From NCBI GenBank assembly GCA_016937075.1, contig JAFGWQ010000037.1, positions 1 to 8,593 on the forward strand: a stretch of 8,593 nt of DNA. The letters are read 5' to 3'. Positions 1 through 6,203 of this stretch are shown here, piece after piece. How positions within the stretch are numbered: the stretch's first letter is position 1; every line of letters starts with the position of its first letter. The DNA comes from Campylobacterales bacterium. Its GTDB lineage: Bacteria; Campylobacterota; Campylobacteria; Campylobacterales; Sulfurovaceae. The position numbers and the translations under genes were made by a program. The notes under the pieces were generated by a model. The model saw nothing but the letters and a program-made list of their open reading frames with translations, had not been told where the DNA came from and made no database searches.

Positions 1-6
1 ATACTA

Positions 7-45
7 TTATACTAAAATTTTAATCATTATTTATACTAAAATTTT
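7..45 (+). promoter_or_regulatory. Tandem 15-bp repeat with -10-like boxes upstream of bioD
   Basis: The 15-mer TTATACTAAAATTTT occurs perfectly at 7-21 and again at 31-45, a 24-bp period, directly upstream of the bioD start. Each copy contains TATACT (8-13 and 32-37), five of six matches to the sigma70 -10 consensus. The second copy would place a transcription start near 44, giving a leader of about 15 nt. The repeats could be tandem promoters or a regulator site. They do not resemble the BirA operator (TTGTAACC dyad). The function is inferred; the repeat itself is seen directly. Confidence 0.4.
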
Positions 46-58
46 TGGAAAATTGCAA

Positions 59-697
59 GTGAAACCTATTTTTATAACAGCTACCGGTACCAATGTCGGC
101 AAAACTTTTGTCACGCTCAAACTCATAGAAGAGCTTAATAGCAGAGGTATAAAAGTAGGTGTTTTTAAACCTATAGAGACTGGCGTAGTAGATATACCGC
201 TTGATGCATCTTTATTGCTTGAAAAATGCAAAAAATATAATGACAATTTTGCATTATTAAAACCAGAGGATATTACAGCCTATACTTTTAAACTGCCTGC
301 TGCTCCGTTTTGCGCCGATATAGATAAAATAATAAACATAGACCATATCATAGCAAAATATCAAGAGTTGGCATCGCTTTGCGATATACTTATCATTGAA
401 GGTGCCGGAGGATTAATGACGCCGGTGACCGGTAATATTAAAATGGTAGATCTAATTTCTATCTTTGATGCCAAAGCGCTGCTGGTTACACCATCGCGCC
501 TTGGATGTATTAATGATACACTTTTATCGATTGAAGCTCTAAAAACGAGAGGTCTCGAGTATGATTGGTGTATCAATCTATATGAAGAACTTGATAGTTT
601 CGCAAAAGTAACAAAGCCATATTATGACTCCATGCTATCTGGATGGTGGAGCGTGCAAAATGGGCTACAAATCTACACAGAAACTATTACATTTTAG
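59..697 (+). CDS. bioD: Dethiobiotin synthetase BioD
   Basis: ATP-dependent dethiobiotin synthetase of the cytoplasm. It closes the ureido ring of 7,8-diaminopelargonate with CO2, the penultimate step of biotin synthesis. The 212-residue product has the P-loop GTNVGKT (10-16), the FKPIETG segment whose Lys37 matches the active-site Lys37 of E. coli BioD, and EGAGG at 114-118. The length is close to the family norm (about 215-230) and the C-terminal half resembles H. pylori BioD (LGCIND, then a CINL segment). I prefer the GTG at 59 because GGAAAA (47-52) lies 6 nt upstream. A TTG at 53 in the same frame would add two residues but sits almost on top of that ribosome binding site. No other biotin gene is in the window. 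The next gene is 118 bases away and looks separately promoted. Confidence 0.9.
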   Translation: MKPIFITATGTNVGKTFVTLKLIEELNSRGIKVGVFKPIETGVVDIPLDASLLLEKCKKYNDNFALLKPEDITAYTFKLPAAPFCADIDKIINIDHIIAKYQELASLCDILIIEGAGGLMTPVTGNIKMVDLISIFDAKALLVTPSRLGCINDTLLSIEALKTRGLEYDWCINLYEELDSFAKVTKPYYDSMLSGWWSVQNGLQIYTETITF

Positions 698-757
698 TAA
701 AAATGTTTCAACTATACACACAAAAATAGATTAACCACAAAACTTTTCTGTAATTCA

Positions 758-810
758 AGAAGTCACTTCAAATAAAGAGCTATAATCATTACACAATTAA
801 ACTAGGAGGA
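758..810 (+). promoter_or_regulatory. Promoter and strong Shine-Dalgarno of the malic enzyme gene
   Basis: A perfect -10 hexamer TATAAT lies at 781-786, with no recognisable -35 box, as is common in Campylobacterota. Transcription would start near 793. The Shine-Dalgarno AGGAGGA at 804-810 is 5 nt before the ATG at 816 and is one of the two strongest in the window. An 11-bp dyad, GAAGT-C-ACTTC (759-769), covers the position a -35 box would occupy. Whether it is an operator is unknown. Confidence 0.55.
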
Positions 811-815
811 ATAAT

Positions 816-2093
816 ATGTCCACATTTGAACAAGAATCGCTAGATTATCATAAAGCACAAAATGAATTTGATACAAACGGTAAAACAGGAACACTTATCA
901 CAAAACCATGTGATACCGTAAAAGAACTCTCTATGGCATACAGCCCGGGTGTTGCATATCCTTGTCTTGAAATCGAAAAAGATATCGGTAAAGCATATGA
1001 TTATACAAATAAAGGTAACTTGGTTGCTGTTATCTCTGACGGAACTGCGGTACTTGGTCTTGGGGACATTGGCCATTTGGCAGGAAAACCTGTAATGGAA
1101 GGCAAATGTGTACTTTTTAAATCATTTGCAAAAGTTGATGCTGTTGATATCGAAATCAATACAAAAGACACTGAAGAGATAATCAGAACTGTTGCTGCTA
1201 TCGCAGATACATTTGGCGGTATCAACTTAGAGGATATCGGCGCTCCAAAATGTTTTGAGATCGAAGAGAGACTAAAAGAAATTTGTAACGTACCTGTGTT
1301 TCACGATGACCAGCACGGTACGGCAGTTATCACAACTGCGGGGCTTATCAATGTTCTTGAGATGAGCGGCAAAAAAGCTGAAGATCTTAAAGTTGTAGTA
1401 ATAGGAGCCGGCGCTAGCGGAATCGCGTGTGCAAATATGTATAAACTTCTTGGCGTTAAAAATATTACTATGCTTGACTCAAAAGGCGTTATCCATACCG
1501 GCAGAACAGATCTAAACGAGCAGAAAAAAGCTTACGCAATAGATACAGAAGATAGAACTCCCGAAGATACAGCAAAAAACGCTGATATGATACTTGGTCT
1601 TTCGGGTCCTGAGCAAATCAGCAAAGAAATGGTTGCTTCTATGGCAGCTAACCCTATCATTTTTGCTTGTGCCAACCCGACACCTGAAATTATGCCTGAT
1701 CTTGCAAAATCAGTAAGAGATGACCTTATCATCGGTACCGGCAGAAGCGACTTTGCCAACCAAGTAAACAATGTACTTGGCTTCCCGTTCATCTTCCGAG
1801 GTGCACTAGATGTTAGAGCTACTAAAATCACAGAAAATATGAAAATGGCAGCATCTCGTGCTCTTGCAGCATTAGCCAAAGAGCCTACGCCTGATTATGT
1901 AGCAAAAGCACACAACAGAACAGATATGGTATTTGGTCCTGAATATATCATACCTTCACCATTTGACAAAAGACTTATGGAGTGGGTATCTTATGCAGTT
2001 GCAGAAGCTGCGATCGCTGACGGCGTTGCACAAGTTAAAGACTTTGATATGGCAGCATACAAAGAAAAACTAAAAAGAATGGCTAACCAATAA
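816..2093 (+). CDS. maeB: Malic enzyme, short MaeB type (NAD(P)-dependent)
   Basis: Cytoplasmic oxidative decarboxylation of malate to pyruvate and CO2 with reduction of NAD(P)+, linking the TCA cycle to pyruvate. The 425 residues align by eye with the N-terminal half of E. coli MaeB and lack the C-terminal phosphotransacetylase-like domain (the E. coli protein is about 760 residues). Visible motifs: AYSPGVAYPC with catalytic Tyr42; GKPVMEGKCVLFK with catalytic Lys97; metal-binding acidic residues Glu139 and Asp140 in NLEDIGAPKCF; FHDDQHGTA with Asp165; the dinucleotide-binding loop GAGASG (197-202); ANPTPEI (287-292); and GRSDFANQVNNVLGFPF (309-325). The cofactor (NAD or NADP) cannot be told safely from sequence. 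The start is fixed by a strong Shine-Dalgarno 5 nt upstream. It appears monocistronic, with a hairpin just after the stop. Confidence 0.95.
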   Translation: MSTFEQESLDYHKAQNEFDTNGKTGTLITKPCDTVKELSMAYSPGVAYPCLEIEKDIGKAYDYTNKGNLVAVISDGTAVLGLGDIGHLAGKPVMEGKCVLFKSFAKVDAVDIEINTKDTEEIIRTVAAIADTFGGINLEDIGAPKCFEIEERLKEICNVPVFHDDQHGTAVITTAGLINVLEMSGKKAEDLKVVVIGAGASGIACANMYKLLGVKNITMLDSKGVIHTGRTDLNEQKKAYAIDTEDRTPEDTAKNADMILGLSGPEQISKEMVASMAANPIIFACANPTPEIMPDLAKSVRDDLIIGTGRSDFANQVNNVLGFPFIFRGALDVRATKITENMKMAASRALAALAKEPTPDYVAKAHNRTDMVFGPEYIIPSPFDKRLMEWVSYAVAEAAIADGVAQVKDFDMAAYKEKLKRMANQ

Positions 2094-2099
2094 GCCTTA

Positions 2100-2115
2100 T
2101 CCGCCTCTTGGCGGA
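2100..2115 (+). terminator. Possible terminator after the malic enzyme gene
   Basis: A 6-bp GC-rich stem TCCGCC / GGCGGA with a TCTT loop begins 7 bases after the stop codon. The stretch that follows is AT-rich (AATAAATTATAT) but lacks a clean T run, so termination efficiency is uncertain. A second small hairpin, CTGCC / GGCAG (2153-2157 with 2165-2169), lies further downstream, also without a T tract. Confidence 0.5.
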
Positions 2116-2220
2116 AATAAATTATATAAAACAAACCAATATTAAATACCAACTGCCGATTATGGGCAGACATATAGGTCAGCCCCCCCTACAATATGTT
2201 ATCCACATACTATTCTTTGC

Positions 2221-2276
2221 TAACCGCTAAACTCTAACCGCTATTTTGATATAATTTTGTAATATTTATAAGGAAG
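2221..2276 (+). promoter_or_regulatory. Extended -10 promoter of pyrB-pabB with upstream direct repeat
   Basis: TGATATAAT at 2247-2255 is a perfect extended -10 (TGN-TATAAT). It predicts a start near 2262 and a leader of about 20 nt containing the Shine-Dalgarno AAGGAAG (2270-2276), 5 nt before the pyrB ATG. The 9-mer TAACCGCTA is repeated at 2221-2229 and 2235-2243, covering the usual -35 region, so a regulator could bind there. The leader is too short for a pyrimidine attenuator. Confidence 0.65.
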
Positions 2277-2281
2277 CGACT

Positions 2282-3163
2282 ATGCAACACCTCATCACAA
2301 CTGACGATTTTAGTATAGAACAAATAAACAATATTTTGCAAGATGCCGCTAGATTTAAAAATAATGGAAATCCGCCTGCATTGCTGCGTGATAAACTGCT
2401 TTTTACTCTATTTTTTGAAAATTCTACACGAACCAGAAGTTCATTTGAGGTAGCTGCCAAGAAACTCGGGGCTGCCGTTGTACATCTAGATCCGTCAAAA
2501 AGCTCTACCAGCAAAGGCGAAACCATAGAAGATACATTTGCTAATCTTGGAGCAATGGCGCCAGATGGTGCCATCATTCGCCACGCTTCGAATGAGATAC
2601 CTCAAACTTTAGCTGATATGAACATGGCACCTATTATCAATGCAGGGGCCGGCAACTACGCTCATCCTACGCAAGGCTTGCTCGATCTCTTTACGCTTAA
2701 AGAACATTTTGGCTCTCTAGAAGGAAAACGTATAGCTATAATAGGAGATATTGCAAACTCAAGGGTAGCCAGTTCAGCCATAAGTTTGCTACCAAGATTT
2801 GGAATAGAAGTCAGCCTGGTAGCTCCTGCTCCATTTATGCCTGTTGAAACAAAGCTGGCCAAATACGACAATATTGAAGATGTGATAGACAATGTGGACG
2901 TCATAATGAGCCTAAGAGCCCAATTGGAACGTCATAAAACACCGATATTTGAAGATTATGAGACTTATGCATCGCACTTTTGCATCACGTCTCAAATATT
3001 AAATAGTCGTGACATCATTATAATGCACCCTGGTCCTGTAATGAGAAACATTGACATATCCGACGAAGTACTAAATGATGCAAGGTGCAAAGTCCTAACA
3101 CAAGTAAACAATGGTGTATTTGTACGTATGGCGGTACTAAAAATGCTCTTGCTTGATTCGTAA
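2282..3163 (+). CDS. pyrB: Aspartate carbamoyltransferase catalytic subunit
   Basis: Condenses carbamoyl phosphate with aspartate to N-carbamoylaspartate, the committed step of pyrimidine synthesis in the cytoplasm. In the 293 residues the carbamoyl-phosphate site FFENSTRTRSSFE (44-56) comes first. SSTSKGET (74-81) follows, carrying the Ser/Lys of the mobile loop. Next are HASNE (101-105), HPTQGLLDLFTL (128-139), GDIANSRVA (155-163) with the conserved Arg161, MSLRAQLERH (209-218) with the aspartate-binding Arg/Gln pair, and HPGPVMRNIDI (249-259). The overall pattern is close to H. pylori PyrB. No pyrI regulatory subunit gene is adjacent. The stop codon TAA (3161-3163) shares its last base with the start of pabB, so the two are co-transcribed and probably translationally coupled. 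Confidence 0.96.
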   Translation: MQHLITTDDFSIEQINNILQDAARFKNNGNPPALLRDKLLFTLFFENSTRTRSSFEVAAKKLGAAVVHLDPSKSSTSKGETIEDTFANLGAMAPDGAIIRHASNEIPQTLADMNMAPIINAGAGNYAHPTQGLLDLFTLKEHFGSLEGKRIAIIGDIANSRVASSAISLLPRFGIEVSLVAPAPFMPVETKLAKYDNIEDVIDNVDVIMSLRAQLERHKTPIFEDYETYASHFCITSQILNSRDIIIMHPGPVMRNIDISDEVLNDARCKVLTQVNNGVFVRMAVLKMLLLDS

Positions 3164-4134
3164 TGCCGTATTATAAGCACCTTGAAGGTATCAAAACACT
3201 CAATAATCTAGGTGCTTGCAAGATACCTTTTTTATTTATTATCTCTTACGATAAACAGAATATTTTTGCTTCTTCGCTTGATGAGCTGGATAATGATATA
3301 TTGTATAAATTAGGATCCATGCGTAACTATTTGCCTGTAAAACTATCTAAACCATACTATCTCAAGCGAGACCTGATAGACTTCAAACAATATAAAAAAG
3401 CATTTGATCAGGTCATAGAAGAGATAAGAGCAGGCAACACCTACCTGCTTAATCTGACATTTCGTACGCCAATAGAGACTGATTTGAGTTTATATGAGAT
3501 ATTTAGCGTATCAAAGGCTGAATACAAATTATATTTCAAGGATAAATTCATATGTTTCTCCCCTGAAAAATTTATATCCATAGAAGACAACACAATTTCT
3601 ACCTATCCTATGAAAGGTACGATTGATGCATCATTGCCAAATGCCGCAAAACAGATACTAGCTAATGAAAAAGAGATGGCAGAGCATACTATGATAGTTG
3701 ATTTGATGCGTAATGATCTTGGCATGGTAGCCAATGATATAAAAGTAGAAAAGTTTAGATATATTGACAGTATTAAAGCAGGTGATGAAAAACTTCTTCA
3801 AGTCAGCTCGCATATTACAGGAAAACTATTAAGCGACTGGCATTCGCAAATAGGAAATATACTTGATAGCCTCACGCCTGCCGGATCCATCAGCGGTACT
3901 CCAAAAAAAAGCACAATCGATATTATTAGAAAAATAGAAAATTATGATAGAGAATGGTATACAGGAGTGTTTGGCATATATGACGGCAAATCTCTCCGCT
4001 CGGCTGTAATTATTCGTTATATAGAAAAAGAAAACGGGAAGCTCTATTATAAAAGCGGTGGCGGTATTACACTAGACAGTAACTGTGCGAGTGAATATGA
4101 AGAGATGGCAAGAAAAATTTACTTTCCGTTTTGA
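3163..4134 (+). CDS. pabB: Aminodeoxychorismate synthase component I (PabB)
   Basis: Chorismate-utilising enzyme that, with ammonia from the glutaminase PabA, makes 4-amino-4-deoxychorismate for p-aminobenzoate and folate. Motifs of the chorismate-binding domain: EIRAGNTYLLNLTF (87-100), FSPEKFI (132-138), PMKGT (149-153), the block EMAEHTMIVDLMRNDLG (171-187), PAGSISGTPK (239-248), YTGVFGIYDG (266-275) and GGGITLDS (299-306) followed by EYEEM. The Lys151 in PMKGT is the lysine that separates PabB from anthranilate synthase TrpE, which has alanine there. At 323 residues it is a short form with a reduced N-terminal region compared with E. coli PabB (about 450). It overlaps pyrB by one base (TAATG) with no Shine-Dalgarno of its own, so it depends on pyrB translation. 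No pabA or pabC is in the window. Confidence 0.92.
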   Translation: MPYYKHLEGIKTLNNLGACKIPFLFIISYDKQNIFASSLDELDNDILYKLGSMRNYLPVKLSKPYYLKRDLIDFKQYKKAFDQVIEEIRAGNTYLLNLTFRTPIETDLSLYEIFSVSKAEYKLYFKDKFICFSPEKFISIEDNTISTYPMKGTIDASLPNAAKQILANEKEMAEHTMIVDLMRNDLGMVANDIKVEKFRYIDSIKAGDEKLLQVSSHITGKLLSDWHSQIGNILDSLTPAGSISGTPKKSTIDIIRKIENYDREWYTGVFGIYDGKSLRSAVIIRYIEKENGKLYYKSGGGITLDSNCASEYEEMARKIYFPF

Positions 4135-4189
4135 TGGTTTATAAAACGCATTATTGAGCATATATATTTTAAAAAAATCGAATATTAAA

Positions 4190-4257
4190 TATAATATTAG
4201 CTTAGATAATATAAAATATATTTGATTAAAAAAATCACTAATATATTTTTAAAGGAT
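4190..4257 (+). promoter_or_regulatory. Probable promoter and RBS of the cytochrome c gene
   Basis: TATAAT at 4190-4195 matches the -10 consensus, and a second candidate GATAAT sits at 4205-4210. Neither has a TG extension or clear -35 box in this very AT-rich gap. The Shine-Dalgarno AAAGGAT (4251-4257) is 4 nt before the ATG at 4262. A small dyad TGATT-N5-AATCA (4223-4237) lies between. It is not a canonical FNR/CRP site, because the half-site spacing is wrong. Confidence 0.4.
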
Positions 4258-4261
4258 AATT

Positions 4262-4564
4262 ATGAAAAAAATTGTTTTTTCGGCTTTGGTTTTAGCAACC
4301 TCTTCAATATTAATGGCTGACGGTGCAGCAACATATAATAGCAAATGCGCAAGCTGTCATGGAGCTAACGGTAAAACTGCAGCTCTTGGCAAATCTGCAA
4401 TTATAGCCGGACAAGGCTCAGCGGCATTGTTGAAAAAACTTCAAGGCTATAAAGCCGGTACACTTAACACCAATGGTATGGGTGCAGTTATGAAAGGTAG
4501 CGTTGCAACTTTAGATGATAAAGCACTTTCAGAAGTAGCTACTCATATCTCTAAAATGAAATAA
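4262..4564 (+). CDS. Periplasmic monohaem cytochrome c (c553-like)
   Basis: Small class I c-type cytochrome, exported and loaded with haem in the periplasm, where it would shuttle electrons between respiratory complexes. The 100 residues start with a Sec signal peptide: a KK n-region, a hydrophobic stretch (about 4-17), and likely cleavage after Ala19 in LMA|DGA. The single haem motif CASCH is at 29-33, with His33 as proximal ligand. The distal ligand is probably Met77, which aligns by eye with the Met of H. pylori cytochrome c553; Met73 is the alternative. The mature protein would be about 80 residues. It stands alone between its own promoter and a hairpin terminator. The specific redox partner (cbb3 oxidase or another) cannot be deduced from the window. 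Confidence 0.92.
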   Translation: MKKIVFSALVLATSSILMADGAATYNSKCASCHGANGKTAALGKSAIIAGQGSAALLKKLQGYKAGTLNTNGMGAVMKGSVATLDDKALSEVATHISKMK

Positions 4565-4569
4565 TTTTT

Positions 4570-4595
4570 TTGGCCTTCATACTTGTGGAGGCCAA
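4570..4595 (+). terminator. Hairpin terminator after the cytochrome c gene
   Basis: TTGGCCTTCA (4570-4579) pairs with TGTGGAGGCCAA minus its first wobble-shifted bases (4586-4595) to give a 10-bp stem with one G-T pair and a 6-nt loop. It starts 5 bases after the stop codon. The T run (4565-4571) precedes rather than follows the stem, so this is not a textbook intrinsic terminator. It may act mainly as a 3' stabilising structure. Pairing was read by eye. Confidence 0.5.
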
Positions 4596-4712
4596 TTGAG
4601 CTCAACCACTCTTCCTAATTTTATATAATAACCTATTTTATCTGCTTTATTCTAAATAAATCATTCTTGCTTTTGTTTATCTTATGCAAAAAAATAAATT
4701 AAATTTAAAATA

Positions 4713-4824
4713 TGTAAACTTGTATGGTATAATATTTGAAGAGTTTAGAGGTAATCTCTTGTGAGATTTAATAAATATGGCTAAGTTTACAAGCCCCTAA
4801 TTAATAATAATCTAGGAGGAAATA
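4713..4824 (+). promoter_or_regulatory. sodB promoter and structured 5' leader
   Basis: TGGTATAAT at 4725-4733 is a perfect extended -10. Transcription would start near 4740, leaving a leader of about 85 nt. The leader contains the hairpin AATCTC-TTGT-GAGATT (4753-4768), a competing pairing AAGAG / CTCTT (4739-4743 with 4756-4760), and a 7-codon reading frame MAKFTSP (4777-4800). CCCCTA (4794-4799) can pair with TAGG-A-GG (4813-4819), which would hide the Shine-Dalgarno AGGAGGA (4814-4820). A 9-bp inverted repeat TGTAAACTT / AAGTTTACA (4713-4721, 4783-4791) brackets the promoter. The -10 is convincing; the leader control is inference. The rest of the 260-base gap (4596-4712) is AT-rich, and I see nothing else in it. 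Confidence 0.55.
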
Positions 4825-5508
4825 ATGGAACATATATTAATGGAATTACCGTACAAGCTGGATGCATTAGCACCACATATTTCAGAAGAAACACTAAGAT
4901 ATCATCACGGAAAGCATCATGCCGGATATGTCAACAAACTAAATACTCTTATCAAAGATACAGAATATGAAGAGATGTCTCTAGAGCAGATCATACATCA
5001 ATCTGATGGCGCCATCTTCAATAATGCGGCACAAACATTCAACCATGACTTTTATTGGAAATGTCTCAGTCCGACAAAAACAGAACCGTCAGAACTTTTT
5101 CTTAAAGCCTTGGAAGAAGCTTTTGGTTCACTAAAAACTTTTCAAGAAGCATTTACACAGGCTGCCATAGGACAATTTGGTTCAGGTTGGGCTTGGCTTG
5201 TTATCGACGAACATGAAAAACTATTTATCCAAGCAACATCAAATGCGCACACACCGATAGAACATCATTTAACGCCTTTGCTCGTATGCGACGTATGGGA
5301 ACATGCCTATTATATCGATTATAGAAATGAACGCGCAAAATACTTGGATAATTTTTGGCCATTGGTAAATTGGGAGCATGTCTCTAAAATCTTTGAGAAC
5401 AAAGAGTATCTGAAATTATCTACAACAGTTCCTTTTTGCAATGATCCTGATAATCCGATATGTGAATATCTTGATGATATGTCACGCCAAGGCACCACAA
5501 GTACATGA
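4825..5508 (+). CDS. sodB: Superoxide dismutase, Fe type
   Basis: Converts superoxide to oxygen and hydrogen peroxide, protecting iron-sulfur enzymes. The four metal ligands are visible: His27 (in RYHHGKHH), His74 (in FNHDFYW), Asp156 and His160 (in DVWEHAYYIDYRN). Gln70 in NNAAQ and Ala141 in SNAHTP are the second-sphere pattern of Fe enzymes; Mn enzymes have Gly and Gln at the corresponding places. The 227 residues run about 30 past the usual end of E. coli SodB. The tail, from about 194, contains two cysteines (205 and 213) and an acidic patch. H. pylori SodB also has a C-terminal extension. The ATG at 4825 follows the strong AGGAGGA by 4 nt; a second Met at residue 6 is less well placed. 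No signal peptide is seen, so it is cytoplasmic. It ends 8 bases from the oppositely oriented glycosylase gene. Confidence 0.95.
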   Translation: MEHILMELPYKLDALAPHISEETLRYHHGKHHAGYVNKLNTLIKDTEYEEMSLEQIIHQSDGAIFNNAAQTFNHDFYWKCLSPTKTEPSELFLKALEEAFGSLKTFQEAFTQAAIGQFGSGWAWLVIDEHEKLFIQATSNAHTPIEHHLTPLLVCDVWEHAYYIDYRNERAKYLDNFWPLVNWEHVSKIFENKEYLKLSTTVPFCNDPDNPICEYLDDMSRQGTTST

Positions 5509-5516
5509 AGTATTGA

Positions 5517-6194
5517 TTAGATCAGTTCAAGAAGAGGCTTGATATCTACAGTTTTGCCGCGGATATGCTCTTTGGCGTACTCAACTATCTTGCCATGAAA
5601 TCTGGCATAGATAGCAGACGGATCCAAATCTTCACAGTAAAGTTCTTTTACCTTTTTGAGATTTTCTTTTATTCCATTTTGCATCCACTCTTGCAATTGC
5701 GTATAATCATCGAAAGTGTATCCAAAAGCATCGAGTAGTCTTTTGGTATAGCTATCTACTACAAAAATATCCCTTTTGCATCCATAGCACAGTATAGAAT
5801 CTGCACTCTCCATGCCTATACCTTTTTGCGCAAGCAGCCATTCTCTAGATACATTTTTTTGAAAATTATCAAAAGAACCGAAATCTTTTATAATATTTTT
5901 ACAAAGAGCTTGGAGTCTATGAGCTTTTGTATTATAAAAACCGCTGGGCTTAATGCATCTGGTTATTTGATATAAATCTCTATTGCTTAGCTCCACAAGA
6001 GAAAGAATATTTTCTTGTTTGAGGTTGACTAAAGACTCTTCAACTTTTTCCCATCTGGTTTGCTGGGTCAAGATGGCGCCGACAATCACTTCAAAAGTTC
6101 CGCTATTGGGCCACCATAAAAAATCTCTAGCAGCCTCTAAATAATTTAGCTTTTTTAGTGCATAAAGCAAATCACAACTACTTTGAATATGCAC
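5517..6194 (-). CDS. magIII: MagIII-type 3-methyladenine DNA glycosylase (HhH superfamily)
   Basis: Base-excision repair glycosylase that removes 3-methyladenine from alkylated DNA. The 225 residues match the pattern of H. pylori MagIII throughout: WWPN (27-30, the base-stacking aromatic pocket), GAILTQQT (39-46), IKPSGFYN (81-88), the helix-hairpin-helix REWLLAQKGIGMESADSIL (117-135), catalytic Asp147 in VVDSY, and ARFHGKIVE (197-205). Lys202 in that last motif matches the lysine reported as carbamylated in MagIII. The C-terminal four-cysteine [4Fe-4S] motif of endonuclease III is absent, as in MagIII, so a plain 'endonuclease III' label would be misleading. The start is a GTG (6194-6192), 9 bases after the stop of the upstream gene. 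No good Shine-Dalgarno is seen, so the first few residues are uncertain and translation may be coupled to the upstream gene. Confidence 0.88.
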   Translation of the reverse strand: MHIQSSCDLLYALKKLNYLEAARDFLWWPNSGTFEVIVGAILTQQTRWEKVEESLVNLKQENILSLVELSNRDLYQITRCIKPSGFYNTKAHRLQALCKNIIKDFGSFDNFQKNVSREWLLAQKGIGMESADSILCYGCKRDIFVVDSYTKRLLDAFGYTFDDYTQLQEWMQNGIKENLKKVKELYCEDLDPSAIYARFHGKIVEYAKEHIRGKTVDIKPLLELI

Positions 6195-6203
6195 TTTGAA
6201 TTT

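Noticed and set aside
1532..1879. Open frame of 115 codons on the minus strand inside the malic enzyme gene
   Set aside because: It is fully antisense to a strongly supported gene, has low-complexity composition and no recognisable motif; it is a shadow of the coding frame.
2266..2577. Open frame of 103 codons on the minus strand over the start of pyrB
   Set aside because: It is antisense to conserved pyrB motifs and covers the pyrB promoter region; there is no ribosome binding site and no family resemblance.
4133..4156. ATG overlapping the pabB stop (TGATG), as expected if pabC followed
   Set aside because: The frame runs only seven codons (MVYKTHY) before a stop and shows no aminotransferase class IV sequence downstream, so it is not a gene and not a convincing pabC remnant.
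4222..4238. FNR-like site TTGAT...ATCAC upstream of the cytochrome c gene
   Set aside because: The half-sites are 7 bases apart instead of 4, the last base does not match, and the site would lie downstream of the likely transcription start.
4739..4800. Possible small RNA or tRNA-like gene upstream of sodB
   Set aside because: The stems are short, no tRNA cloverleaf or CCA end is present, and the extended -10 with an in-line Shine-Dalgarno fits an mRNA leader better.
6192..6194. Calling the minus-strand glycosylase endonuclease III (nth)
   Set aside because: The C-terminal four-cysteine iron-sulfur motif is missing, and the WWPN, VVDSY and ARFHGKIVE pattern matches MagIII instead.
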